DNA of 64,000 nucleotides. Source: Thermaurantimonas sp046295455. Lineage in GTDB: Bacteria; Bacteroidota; Bacteroidia; Flavobacteriales; Schleiferiaceae. Below, piece by piece: positions 17,518 to 26,127 of the stretch. Below the pieces are notes generated by a model. That model ran no database searches. It was not told the origin of the DNA and saw only the letters and a list, made by a program, of their open reading frames with translations. The first letter of the stretch is position 1; every line of letters begins with the position of its first letter. A program made the translations under genes and the position numbers. The stretch spans positions 124,001-188,000 of the forward strand of contig JBKBNI010000004.1 in the NCBI GenBank assembly GCA_046295455.1, given 5' to 3'.

Positions 17518-17555
17518 CAAATCCAAACAAACACGTTCTTTTAATCTTGTCGTTT

Positions 17556-17636
17556 GGGGAGATTCCAGAGTGGCCAAATGGGGCAGACTGTAAATCTGTT
17601 GCGAAAGCTTCGGAGGTTCGAATCCTCCTCTCCCCA
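17556..17636 (+). tRNA. tRNA-Tyr (GUA)
   Basis: An 81-base class II tRNA with a long variable arm (GCGAAAGCTTCG region). Acceptor arms GGGGAGA/TCTCCCC pair fully, and the anticodon loop CTGTAAA gives GTA. The 3' CCA is not encoded. Confidence 0.97.
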
Positions 17637-17646
17637 CTATTTATTG

Positions 17647-17719
17647 GCGGAAGTAGCTCAGTTGGTAGAGCATCAGCCTTCCAAGCTGAGGGCCGCGGGT
17701 TCGAATCCCGTCTTCCGCT
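17647..17719 (+). tRNA. tRNA-Gly (UCC)
   Basis: A 73-base cloverleaf with acceptor arms GCGGAAG/CTTCCGC and anticodon stem TCAGC/GCTGA around CTTCCAA, anticodon TCC. The CCA tail is not encoded. It lies ten bases after tRNA-Tyr. Confidence 0.97.
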
Positions 17720-17728
17720 CTAAGGTAA

Positions 17729-17800
17729 GCCGTTGTAGCTCAGTGGTAGAGTGTTTCCTTGGTAAGGAAAAGGTCGAGGGTTCAATTCCCTCCATCGGCT
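17729..17800 (+). tRNA. tRNA-Thr (GGU)
   Basis: A 72-base cloverleaf with anticodon stem TTTCC/GGAAA around TTGGTAA, anticodon GGT, and T-loop GGTTCAATTCC. The acceptor arms GCCGTTG and CATCGGC leave a T-T mismatch at the fifth pair; the other six pairs are Watson-Crick. It stands 42 bases before the tuf start, the same neighbour as in E. coli. Confidence 0.95.
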
Positions 17801-17842
17801 CTGATTTTTTTTAATTAATCAACTTTAATTGAGCTTCCTAAA

Positions 17843-19030
17843 ATGGCAAAAGAGCAATTTATCAGAACAAAGCCCCACGTAAACGTGGGTACGATAGGTC
17901 ACGTTGACCACGGAAAGACCACCCTTACAGCTGCCATCACAAAAGTATTGGCCGATAAGGGGTTTGCTCAGGCACGCAGTTTTGATTCCATCGATAATGC
18001 ACCTGAAGAAAAAGAAAGAGGTATCACCATTAACACCGCCCACGTAGAGTATGAGACTGAAAAAAGGCATTATGCTCACGTGGATTGTCCAGGTCACGCA
18101 GACTATGTTAAAAACATGGTAACGGGTGCAGCGCAGATGGACGGCGCCATCCTTGTAGTAGCTGCTACCGATGGCCCGATGCCGCAGACACGCGAACACA
18201 TTCTCCTTGCTCGCCAGGTAGGCGTGCCAAGAATTGTGGTTTTCCTCAACAAAGTGGATATGGTCGATGATGAAGAACTTCTTGAGCTTGTAGAAATGGA
18301 AGTTCGCGAACTCCTTTCATTTTATGAATATGATGGTGACAATACTCCTGTAATCAAAGGGTCAGCTCTAGGAGCTCTTAATGGCGAACCAAAATGGGTA
18401 GACACTGTCATGCAACTTATGGATGCGGTGGATACTTGGATTGAGGATCCTGTAAGAGATAAGGATAAGCCCTTCCTTATGCCCATCGAAGATGTATTTA
18501 CCATCACTGGACGTGGTACTGTGGCTACAGGTCGTATTGAAACTGGAGTAATAAACTCTGGTGATGCTGTCGACATCATAGGCTTCGGTGACGAAAAGCT
18601 TACCTCCACTGTTACAGGTGTTGAAATGTTCCGTAAAATTCTTGACAGGGGAGAAGCTGGTGACAATGTTGGTTTGTTGCTTCGCGGTATTGAAAAATCT
18701 CAGATTCGCCGTGGTATGGTTATATGCAAACCGGGTTCACAGACCCCTCACAAGAAGTTTAAAGCTGAGGTGTATATTCTAAAAAAGGAAGAAGGTGGAC
18801 GTCACACTCCTTTCCACAACAAATACCGCCCTCAGTTTTACTTGCGTACTACTGACGTAACAGGTGAGATTATTCTTCCCGAGGGCGTAGATATGGTGAT
18901 GCCTGGTGACAACCTTACCATCACAGTAAATCTTATCACCCCGGTTGCGATCAGCAAAAATCTTCGATTCGCAATACGCGAAGGTGGTCGTACTGTAGGT
19001 GCAGGACAGGTAACTGAAATTATTGAGTAA
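17843..19030 (+). CDS. tuf: Elongation factor Tu
   Basis: Delivers aminoacyl-tRNA to the ribosome as a GTP complex. The 395-aa chain has the G1 loop GHVDHGKT (19-26), G2 RGITINTAHVEYET, G3 DCPGHADY, G4 NKVDM and the later GSALGAL, then the beta-barrel domains 2 and 3 ending AGQVTEIIE. It lies directly after tRNA-Thr(GGU) and ahead of tRNA-Trp-secE-nusG, so it sits in the classic tufB position. A strong hairpin 22 bases after the stop probably limits read-through. Confidence 0.98.
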   Translation: MAKEQFIRTKPHVNVGTIGHVDHGKTTLTAAITKVLADKGFAQARSFDSIDNAPEEKERGITINTAHVEYETEKRHYAHVDCPGHADYVKNMVTGAAQMDGAILVVAATDGPMPQTREHILLARQVGVPRIVVFLNKVDMVDDEELLELVEMEVRELLSFYEYDGDNTPVIKGSALGALNGEPKWVDTVMQLMDAVDTWIEDPVRDKDKPFLMPIEDVFTITGRGTVATGRIETGVINSGDAVDIIGFGDEKLTSTVTGVEMFRKILDRGEAGDNVGLLLRGIEKSQIRRGMVICKPGSQTPHKKFKAEVYILKKEEGGRHTPFHNKYRPQFYLRTTDVTGEIILPEGVDMVMPGDNLTITVNLITPVAISKNLRFAIREGGRTVGAGQVTEIIE

Positions 19031-19051
19031 ATCATTGATATTCAAAATGTA

Positions 19052-19090
19052 AAAAGGTGTTTCGGATTTTAATGGTTCGAAACACCTTTT
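19052..19090 (+). terminator. Hairpin after tuf
   Basis: A perfect 13-bp stem, AAAAGGTGTTTCG with CGAAACACCTTTT, encloses a 13-base loop. The A-run before and T-run at the end make it terminator-like in both directions. It ends seven bases before tRNA-Trp, so it may either separate tuf from the secE block or act as a partial terminator or processing site. Confidence 0.65.
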
Positions 19091-19097
19091 ACCACTT

Positions 19098-19168
19098 ACG
19101 GGTGTAGTTCAAGGGTAGAATAGCGGTCTCCAAAACCGTTGATGGGAGTTCGAATCTCTCCACCCGTG
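19098..19168 (+). tRNA. tRNA-Trp (CCA)
   Basis: A 71-base cloverleaf with acceptor arms ACGGGTG/CACCCGT and anticodon loop CTCCAAA, anticodon CCA. The 3' CCA is not encoded. It lies 27 bases before secE and is probably cotranscribed with it. Confidence 0.96.
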
Positions 19169-19195
19169 CAAATAGCGGTTTTAAACCACCTAATA

Positions 19196-19390
19196 ATGGT
19201 TAATTCTATAAAAAATGCATTTAGGGAATCCTATGTAGAACTGGTGCAAAAAACATCATGGCCTACTTTCTCCCAGATGCAAAAAACTTCAGCACTAGTG
19301 GCCTTGGCCTCTGTTATTATCTCGTTGGTCATCTTTGGGATGGACAAGATAATCACATTTGTTTTGGAGACGATTTATTCTCTCTTTTAA
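19196..19390 (+). CDS. secE: Preprotein translocase subunit SecE
   Basis: A 64-aa single-span subunit of the SecYEG channel. From the ATG at 19196 it reads MVNSIKNAFRESYVEL, then the amphipathic helix motif VQKTSWPTFSQMQKTS with the conserved W-P, and one membrane segment (ALVALASVIISLVIFGMDKII). An upstream in-frame start at 19139 lies inside tRNA-Trp and is not plausible. nusG follows after 17 bases, the usual order. Confidence 0.95.
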   Translation: MVNSIKNAFRESYVELVQKTSWPTFSQMQKTSALVALASVIISLVIFGMDKIITFVLETIYSLF

Positions 19391-19407
19391 CAGCCTTTCT
19401 AATAAAA

Positions 19408-19956
19408 ATGACGGATAACAAAAAGTGGTATGTAGTACGGGCTATCAGTGGCCAGGAAAACAAAGTTAAGAACTACATTGAAAATGAAGTTCTTAGAAAT
19501 AATTTGTCGTCTTACTTGGGAAAGGTACTTATTCCTACCGAAAAAGTCATTCAGGTAAGAAATGGAAAAAAAGTAACCAAAGAACGCAATTACTTTCCTG
19601 GCTATATCATCATAGAAGCAAACCTGGAAGGTGAGATGATTCATGTGATCAAAAATATTCCCGGTGTCATCGGTTTTTTGGGTGAAACAAAGGGTGGAGA
19701 TCCAGTGCCACTGCGTCCCGCCGAAGTTAATAGAATGCTCGGCAAAGTAGACGAATTGACAGAAAGTATCGGAGTCACTCAAATTCCATTTGCCGTAGGT
19801 GAAACAGTGAAGGTGATAGATGGGCCATTTACTGGTTTTAATGGTGTAATAGAGAAGATTCACGAGGAGAAGAGAAAACTGGAGGTTATGGTCAAAATTT
19901 TCGGTCGTAAAACACCTCTTGAACTGAGTTACATGCAGGTCGAGAGAGAATCTTAA
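19408..19956 (+). CDS. nusG: Transcription termination/antitermination protein NusG
   Basis: Binds RNA polymerase and modulates pausing, Rho termination and coupling to the ribosome. The 182-aa chain from the ATG at 19408 begins KKWYVVRAISGQENKVKNYIE (NGN domain) and ends with the KOW domain GETVKVIDGPFTGFNGVIEKI. The frame is open further upstream through secE, but those codons are out of frame with secE and not NusG-like. rplK starts 86 bases downstream. Confidence 0.97.
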   Translation: MTDNKKWYVVRAISGQENKVKNYIENEVLRNNLSSYLGKVLIPTEKVIQVRNGKKVTKERNYFPGYIIIEANLEGEMIHVIKNIPGVIGFLGETKGGDPVPLRPAEVNRMLGKVDELTESIGVTQIPFAVGETVKVIDGPFTGFNGVIEKIHEEKRKLEVMVKIFGRKTPLELSYMQVERES

Positions 19957-20042
19957 AAGATATTGATGTGAGCTCAATATAAATCAATCATCACAGTGCT
20001 GAAAACGCTTCCACTTCACGCACTAAAATAAAAAAAGAAAAA

Positions 20043-20486
20043 ATGGCAAAAGAAGTAACAGCAATAATAAAACTCCAGGCAAAAGGCGGACAGGCAAATC
20101 CTGCCCCTCCAATCGGCCCCGCCCTTGGCTCTAAGGGTGTAAACATTATGGAGTTCTGTAAGCAGTTTAATGCTCGTACCCAGGATAAAATGGGAAAAAT
20201 CCTTCCGGTACTCATCACTGTTTACGCGGATAAGTCATTTGACTTTATCGTTAAGACACCCCCCGCTGCCATTCAACTGATGGAAGCGGCAAAGATTAAA
20301 TCAGGTAGTGCAGAGCCCAATCGCAAGAAGGTAGGAAAGGTGACATGGGATCAAATCAGAGCCATTGCTGAAGACAAAATGCAGGATTTGAATGCATTTA
20401 CAATTGAGTCAGCTATGAGCATGGTAGCCGGTACCGCCAGAAGTATGGGATTAACAGTCGTAGGGGATTCACCACTAAAAAAGTAA
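20043..20486 (+). CDS. rplK: 50S ribosomal protein L11
   Basis: A 147-aa protein of the GTPase-associated centre of the 50S subunit. It begins with IIKLQAKGGQANPAPPIGPALGSKGVNIMEF, the standard L11 N-terminus, and ends with the 23S rRNA-binding domain (AMSMVAGTARSMGLTV). It is followed by rplA after six bases. Confidence 0.98.
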   Translation: MAKEVTAIIKLQAKGGQANPAPPIGPALGSKGVNIMEFCKQFNARTQDKMGKILPVLITVYADKSFDFIVKTPPAAIQLMEAAKIKSGSAEPNRKKVGKVTWDQIRAIAEDKMQDLNAFTIESAMSMVAGTARSMGLTVVGDSPLKK

Positions 20487-20492
20487 TGACGT

Positions 20493-21188
20493 ATGGCACA
20501 TCTAACGAAAAAAATGAAAGCTGCAAAGGCTAAAGTTGATAAAAACAAAGCATATACCCTGGATGAAGCAGCAAAATTGGTGAAGGAAACCTCTATAACC
20601 AGATTTGATGCATCTGTCGATATTGCAATTCGCTTGGGTGTAGATCCGCGTAAAGCCAATCAAATGGTTCGAGGAGTAGTGACTCTACCTCATGGCACAG
20701 GAAAAAATGTGCGAGTTCTTGCTCTGGTGCCCGCCGATAAAGAAGCTGAGGCTAAGGAAGCAGGAGCAGATTATGTGGGTTTGGACGAGTATATCGAAAA
20801 AATCAAAAATGGATGGACAGATGTGGACGTAATTATCACTTTGCCCTCTGTCATGGGAAAAATTGGTCCTTTAGGTAGGATACTGGGCCCCCGCGGACTT
20901 ATGCCCAATCCAAAAACCGGTACGGTGACTATGGATATTGGAAAAGCCGTAAGAGATGTAAAAGCGGGTAAAATAGATTTTAAGGTAGATCGCTATGGCA
21001 TCGTACATGCAGCCATAGGCAAAGTATCATTTGATCCAATCCACATTAAAGAAAATGCCGAAGAGCTATTGAAAACTATTGTCAGGCTTAAGCCTTCAAC
21101 TGCAAAGGGAACCTACATCAGAAGCATAAGCATGAGTAGTACAATGGGGCCTGGCATAACAATCGATACTCGTCAGGCTACTAATTAA
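20493..21188 (+). CDS. rplA: 50S ribosomal protein L1
   Basis: A 231-aa L1-stalk protein that helps deacylated tRNA leave the E site. Typical blocks are FDASVDIAIRLGVDPRKANQMVRG, LPHGTGK, IGPLGRILGPRGLMPNPKTGTV and the C-terminal KGTYIRSISMSSTMGPGI. In other bacteria L1 represses its own mRNA; no clear L1-binding mimic is recognised here. rplJ starts 18 bases later. Confidence 0.98.
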   Translation: MAHLTKKMKAAKAKVDKNKAYTLDEAAKLVKETSITRFDASVDIAIRLGVDPRKANQMVRGVVTLPHGTGKNVRVLALVPADKEAEAKEAGADYVGLDEYIEKIKNGWTDVDVIITLPSVMGKIGPLGRILGPRGLMPNPKTGTVTMDIGKAVRDVKAGKIDFKVDRYGIVHAAIGKVSFDPIHIKENAEELLKTIVRLKPSTAKGTYIRSISMSSTMGPGITIDTRQATN

Positions 21189-21206
21189 TCTTAAAAATTT
21201 TCTGAA

Positions 21207-21731
21207 ATGACCAAACAAGAGAAAGATACACTAATATCAGAGATTACTGACCTCTTGGTCAATAATAATGTGATCTACCTTGCCGACATCGAGGGTCTGA
21301 ATGCCGCCCAGACAACCCAGCTGCGAAGAATGTGTTTTAACAAAAACATCCAGCTTCGAGTGGTGAAAAATACACTACTGAAAAAGGCAATGGAAAAATC
21401 CGGAAAGAATTTCGGTGAATTGTTTCCCACACTAAAGGGTATGACAAGTCTGATGATCGCAGAGAGCGGAAGCACTCCTGCCCGTCTGATCATTGAAGTA
21501 CGTAAAAAATCTGATAAACCAGTTCTCAAAGGCGCTTATGTAGAAGAAGCAATTTTCATCGGCGACAATCAGCTTAAAGTCTTGGAAAATCTTAAGTCAC
21601 GTGAAGAGCTTTTAGGTGATGTCATAATGCTTCTGCAAAGCCCGATCAAAAATCTGGTATCTGCCCTCAACAGCGGTGGTCAAACAGTTGCCGGGATTAT
21701 CAAGACTCTTGAGGATAGAACCAAAAATTAA
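21207..21731 (+). CDS. rplJ: 50S ribosomal protein L10
   Basis: A 174-aa protein that anchors the L7/L12 dimers on the 50S stalk. LADIEGLNAAQTTQLRRMCFNKNIQLRVVKNTLLKKAM is the conserved rRNA-binding part, and the C-terminal helix (QSPIKNLVSALNSGGQTVAGIIKTLED) is the L7/L12 platform. Only 18 bases separate it from rplA, leaving no room for the long autoregulatory leader seen in E. coli. Confidence 0.97.
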   Translation: MTKQEKDTLISEITDLLVNNNVIYLADIEGLNAAQTTQLRRMCFNKNIQLRVVKNTLLKKAMEKSGKNFGELFPTLKGMTSLMIAESGSTPARLIIEVRKKSDKPVLKGAYVEEAIFIGDNQLKVLENLKSREELLGDVIMLLQSPIKNLVSALNSGGQTVAGIIKTLEDRTKN

Positions 21732-21796
21732 CCAAATCCGTACGCACTCAGCTTCCAAATACACTTTTTTCTAACCAATTAAAAATCAAAACAAAC

Positions 21797-22180
21797 ATGT
21801 CAACAATTCAAGAACTCGGAGATAAACTAGTAAGCCTGACCATAAAAGAAGTTCAGGAACTTGCCAACTATCTAAAAGAAACCTATGGTATTGAGCCTGC
21901 TGCCGCTGCTGTAGTAGCTGCCGGTCCTGCTGCCGGTGGTGGAGACGGTGGAGCTGTAGTTGAAGAAAAAACATCTTTTGATGTTATCCTCAAGGCTGCC
22001 GGTCCTCAAAAATTAGCAGTTGTAAAACTCGTAAAAGAACTGACAGGTCTTGGCCTCAAAGAAGCTAAGGACGTAGTAGATAATGCTCCTAAGCCTATCA
22101 AAGAAGGCGTAACCAAAGACGAAGCCGATGCTCTCAAAAAACAACTCGAAGAGGCAGGCGCTGAAGTTGAGGTTAAGTAA
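21797..22180 (+). CDS. rplL: 50S ribosomal protein L7/L12
   Basis: A 127-aa acidic stalk protein that recruits translational GTPases. N-terminal dimerisation helix, Ala/Gly-rich hinge (about 34-50) and C-terminal domain with EEKTSFDVILKAAG, KLAVVKLVKELTGLGLKEAK and KEGVTKDEADALKKQLEEAGAEVEVK. It is followed by a hairpin with a T-run before rpoB. Confidence 0.98.
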   Translation: MSTIQELGDKLVSLTIKEVQELANYLKETYGIEPAAAAVVAAGPAAGGGDGGAVVEEKTSFDVILKAAGPQKLAVVKLVKELTGLGLKEAKDVVDNAPKPIKEGVTKDEADALKKQLEEAGAEVEVK

Positions 22181-22202
22181 TTTCTACTGTATTTTGTAAT
22201 CC

Positions 22203-22239
22203 GGTTTAGGTCTGATTTATTTCAGGCCTAAACCTTTTT
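22203..22239 (+). terminator. Terminator-like hairpin between rplL and rpoB
   Basis: GGTTTAGGTCTGA pairs with TCAGGCCTAAACC (13 pairs, one of them U-G) around a six-base loop, followed by five T residues (22235-22239). The position, after rplL and 44 bases before the rpoB start, suggests an attenuator that lowers polymerase expression relative to L7/L12. Confidence 0.75.
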
Positions 22240-22283
22240 GCGTTTATTTTCATTTTTAATTAAAAATCACTTTACCACTCAGT

Positions 22284-25200
22284 ATGAGCAGCCAGATTCC
22301 AAATGAAATGGTACACGGAAGGGTGACGTTTAGCAGCTTGAAATCACAGTCTGACTATCCCGACCTCCTCGAAATTCAGATCAAATCCTTTAAAGATTTC
22401 TTTCAATTAGAAACTAAACCGGAAAATCGAAAAAATGAAGGGCTGTTTAAGACTTTCATGGAGAATTTTCCGATTACAGATGCTCGCAACCAGTTTGTAC
22501 TCGAATTTTTGGACTATTTCGTGGATCCTCCTCGCTACAGTGAAGATGAATGTATCGAAAGAGGGCTTTCCTACAGCGTACCATTAAAGGCTCGTCTCAA
22601 ACTGTACTGCACCGATCCAGAACACGAAGAGTTTGAAACCATTGTGCAGGACGTATATCTCGGTACAATACCCTATATGACTGATCGAGGTACATTTATT
22701 GTCAATGGAGCCGAACGCGTAGTAGTATCACAGTTACATCGGTCGCCCGGTGTGTTTTTTGGTCAGAGCTATCATGCCAATGGTACCAAATTGTATTCAG
22801 CGAGAATAATCCCGTTTAAGGGTAGCTGGATAGAATTTGCTACAGACATAAACGATGTTATGTATGCCTATATCGACCGGAAAAAGAAACTACCGGTGAC
22901 TACCCTGCTTAGAGCCATAGGCTTCGAACGCGATAAGGATATTCTCGAACTTTTTGACCTGGCAGAGGAAATAAAGGTATCAAAAGCAGGCCTTAAGCGT
23001 GTTATAGGACGTAGGCTAGCAGCGAGAGTATTAAAAACATGGATTGAAGATTTTGTGGATGAAGATACCGGCGAAGTCGTTTCATTGGAAAGAAACGAAG
23101 TGCTTATTGACCGTGATGAAATCATTGAGAAAGAACATATAGACCTCATCATTGATGCCAACGTGGAGACCATTCTTCTTCACAGGGAGGATGTGGAGTC
23201 ATCGGAATATTCCATTATTTACAACACCCTACAGAAAGACTCTACAAACTCTGAGTTGGAGGCCATGGAATACATCTATCGCCAGCTTAGAAATGCTGAC
23301 CCCCCCGATGAAGAAACCGCAAGGGGAATCATCGAAAAATTATTCTTTTCAGATACACGCTACAGCTTGGGTGATGTAGGACGCTATCGCTTAAATAAAA
23401 AACTAAATCTTGACATTGATCCCAATATTCAGATACTTACCAAGGAAGACATAATTGCCATTGTAAAATATCTGATTCAACTCATAAATTCAAAAGCCGA
23501 AGTCGATGATATCGACCACCTGAGCAACCGCCGTGTCAGAACCGTTGGCGAACAACTTGCCGCTCAATTTAGTGTGGGTCTTGCACGTATGGCTCGTACC
23601 ATTCGTGAGCGCATGAATGTACGCGATAATGAGGTGTTTACACCTATTGATCTTATCAATGCTAAAACACTTTCATCCGTTATTAATTCATTCTTCGGCA
23701 CTAATCAGCTTAGCCAGTTTATGGATCAGACCAACCCTCTGGCTGAATTAACTCATAAGCGCCGTTTATCAGCTTTAGGGCCGGGAGGACTTTCCAGAGA
23801 TAGAGCTGGCTTTGAAGTTCGCGACGTTCATTACACCCACTACGGAAGACTTTGTCCGATCGAAACGCCAGAAGGCCCGAATATCGGACTTATTTCCTCA
23901 CTATGCGTTTTTGCTAAGGTCAATCATCTTGGCTTTATTGAAACTCCCTACCGGAAAGTTGAAAATGGTGTTGTAAATCTTACCGAAAAGCCGATTTATT
24001 TGTCGGCAGAAGAAGAGGAGGGAAAGGTAATTGCACAGGCCAATGCACCTGTCTCTGATTCGGGACATTTCACAAACCAAAAAATAAAAGCTCGCCTCGA
24101 GGGTGACTTTCCCATCGTAGAGCCATCAGAAGTTCACTTTATGGATATGGCTCCCAATCAGATTGCTTCAATTTCTGCATCATTAATACCCTTTCTGGAG
24201 CATGATGACGCTAACCGCGCATTGATGGGGTCAAATATGATGAGACAGGCAGTACCGCTGATTCGCCCAGAAGCTCCGATCGTCGGTACAGGCATGGAAC
24301 GCATAGTGGCTAAAGACTCCCGTGTGCTCATCAACGCAGAGGGAGACGGAGTAGTAGAGTATGTGGATGCAAATGAGATTCATATTCGCTATAACAGATC
24401 AGAAAATGAGAGACTTGTCAGCTTTGATGAAGATCTAAAAGTTTACAAGCTCATAAAGTACAGAAAGACCAATCAAAATACGACCATCAATCTGAAACCT
24501 ATCGTACGCGAAGGGGATAGGGTCAGAAAAGGCCAGGTTTTGTGTGAGGGCTACTCCACACGCGACGGCGAACTTGCTCTCGGAAGAAACCTCAAAGTGG
24601 CCTTTATGCCGTGGAAAGGATACAACTTCGAAGATGCCATTGTAATCTCCGAACGGGTAGTCCGTGAAGATATATTTACTTCTATACACATAGAAGAATA
24701 TTCAGTGGATGTGCGCGATACCAAGCTCGGGATGGAAGAGCTTACATGTGATATTCCCAATGTGAGCGAAGAGGCTACCCGCGAACTGGATGAAAACGGC
24801 ATCATCCGTATCGGTGCAGAAATAAAACCCGGTGACATTCTGATTGGTAAAATCACCCCCAAAGGTGAGTCAGATCCGACTCCGGAAGAAAAACTTCTCA
24901 GAGCCATATTTGGTGATAAGGCAGGGGATGTGAAAGATGCATCACTCAAAGCCCCCCCCTCAGCTTATGGAGTTGTCATTGATAAAAAACTTTTTGCCAA
25001 ATCGCTGAAGGATAAACGCTCCAAACAGAAAGAAAAACAAGAAATTCAGGAAATCGAAGACGAGTATAACCAGAATATGGCTCTACTCAGAGAAAGATTC
25101 TTAGAAAAACTCAATATCCTTGTAGCCGGAAAAACGTCTCAGGGAGTATACAACGACCTGAATGAGGTTGTAATTCAAAAGGGAACAAAGTTTACTCAGA

Positions 25201-26108
25201 AAATACTGAATTCAATCGAAGATTACACCCGCATTCAAGGTGGCCAGTGGACAACTGATGAAGAGAAAAACCAGATGATTACCACGCTGCTTCACAATTA
25301 TAAAATCAAGGCCAGTGATCTGATGGGAGTTCTCAAGCGGAAAAAATTTAACATCATGGTCGGCGATGAGCTACCGGCAGGGATCATTAAGCTTGCAAAA
25401 ATCTATGTTGCCCAGAAACGGAAACTTAAAGTGGGTGATAAAATGGCCGGACGCCACGGAAACAAAGGTATTGTAGCAAAAATCGTAAGGGATGAAGATA
25501 TGCCCTTCCTTGAGGACGGCACTCCGGTAGATATCGTGCTCAATCCACTGGGCGTGCCTTCACGGATGAACATTGGTCAAATCTATGAAACTGTACTTGG
25601 CTGGGCCGGCCTCAAACTCGGATTAAAGTTTGCAACACCGATCTTCGATGGAGCTTCAATAGACGAGATTAATTATTACACCGATCTGGCCGGGCTTCCG
25701 AGATTCGGACATACATATTTGTATGATGGAGGCACAGGAGAGCGATTTGATCAAAAAGCCACTGTAGGTGTCATATACATGCTTAAGCTCGGCCATATGG
25801 TAGATGACAAAATGCATGCCCGTTCGATAGGCCCCTATTCGCTCATCACACAGCAACCACTCGGAGGTAAATCTCAGTTTGGTGGTCAGCGTTTCGGTGA
25901 GATGGAGGTGTGGGCACTGGAAGCATATGGCGCGTCTAACATACTCCGAGAAATTCTCACCGTAAAAAGCGACGACGTAATCGGAAGAGCAAAGACCTAT
26001 GAATCAATTGTAAAAGGTGAAAACCTGCCGGAACCGGGAATACCCGAATCATTCAACGTATTGTTGCATGAATTGCTTGGATTAGGTCTTAAAGTAACAA
26101 TGGAATAA
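22284..26108 (+). CDS. rpoB: DNA-directed RNA polymerase subunit beta
   Basis: The 1274-aa beta subunit of RNA polymerase. Landmarks include the rifampicin region (SQFMDQTNPLAELTHKRRLSALGPGGLSRDRAG), GPNIGLI, the EDAIVISERVV block, and the C-terminal GKSQFGGQRFGEMEVWALEAYGA. Transcription continues into rpoC 19 bases later. Length is normal for Bacteroidota and no break is visible. The rifampicin-region residues look like the susceptible type. Confidence 0.98.
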   Translation: MSSQIPNEMVHGRVTFSSLKSQSDYPDLLEIQIKSFKDFFQLETKPENRKNEGLFKTFMENFPITDARNQFVLEFLDYFVDPPRYSEDECIERGLSYSVPLKARLKLYCTDPEHEEFETIVQDVYLGTIPYMTDRGTFIVNGAERVVVSQLHRSPGVFFGQSYHANGTKLYSARIIPFKGSWIEFATDINDVMYAYIDRKKKLPVTTLLRAIGFERDKDILELFDLAEEIKVSKAGLKRVIGRRLAARVLKTWIEDFVDEDTGEVVSLERNEVLIDRDEIIEKEHIDLIIDANVETILLHREDVESSEYSIIYNTLQKDSTNSELEAMEYIYRQLRNADPPDEETARGIIEKLFFSDTRYSLGDVGRYRLNKKLNLDIDPNIQILTKEDIIAIVKYLIQLINSKAEVDDIDHLSNRRVRTVGEQLAAQFSVGLARMARTIRERMNVRDNEVFTPIDLINAKTLSSVINSFFGTNQLSQFMDQTNPLAELTHKRRLSALGPGGLSRDRAGFEVRDVHYTHYGRLCPIETPEGPNIGLISSLCVFAKVNHLGFIETPYRKVENGVVNLTEKPIYLSAEEEEGKVIAQANAPVSDSGHFTNQKIKARLEGDFPIVEPSEVHFMDMAPNQIASISASLIPFLEHDDANRALMGSNMMRQAVPLIRPEAPIVGTGMERIVAKDSRVLINAEGDGVVEYVDANEIHIRYNRSENERLVSFDEDLKVYKLIKYRKTNQNTTINLKPIVREGDRVRKGQVLCEGYSTRDGELALGRNLKVAFMPWKGYNFEDAIVISERVVREDIFTSIHIEEYSVDVRDTKLGMEELTCDIPNVSEEATRELDENGIIRIGAEIKPGDILIGKITPKGESDPTPEEKLLRAIFGDKAGDVKDASLKAPPSAYGVVIDKKLFAKSLKDKRSKQKEKQEIQEIEDEYNQNMALLRERFLEKLNILVAGKTSQGVYNDLNEVVIQKGTKFTQKILNSIEDYTRIQGGQWTTDEEKNQMITTLLHNYKIKASDLMGVLKRKKFNIMVGDELPAGIIKLAKIYVAQKRKLKVGDKMAGRHGNKGIVAKIVRDEDMPFLEDGTPVDIVLNPLGVPSRMNIGQIYETVLGWAGLKLGLKFATPIFDGASIDEINYYTDLAGLPRFGHTYLYDGGTGERFDQKATVGVIYMLKLGHMVDDKMHARSIGPYSLITQQPLGGKSQFGGQRFGEMEVWALEAYGASNILREILTVKSDDVIGRAKTYESIVKGENLPEPGIPESFNVLLHELLGLGLKVTME

Positions 26109-26127
26109 GCTTCTAAAAAAAAAGAAT

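Noticed and set aside
19960..19980. A 7-bp A/T-rich hairpin between nusG and rplK
   Set aside because: The stem (ATATTGA/TCAATAT) is weak, lacks a T-run and does not resemble an L1 or L11 control site.
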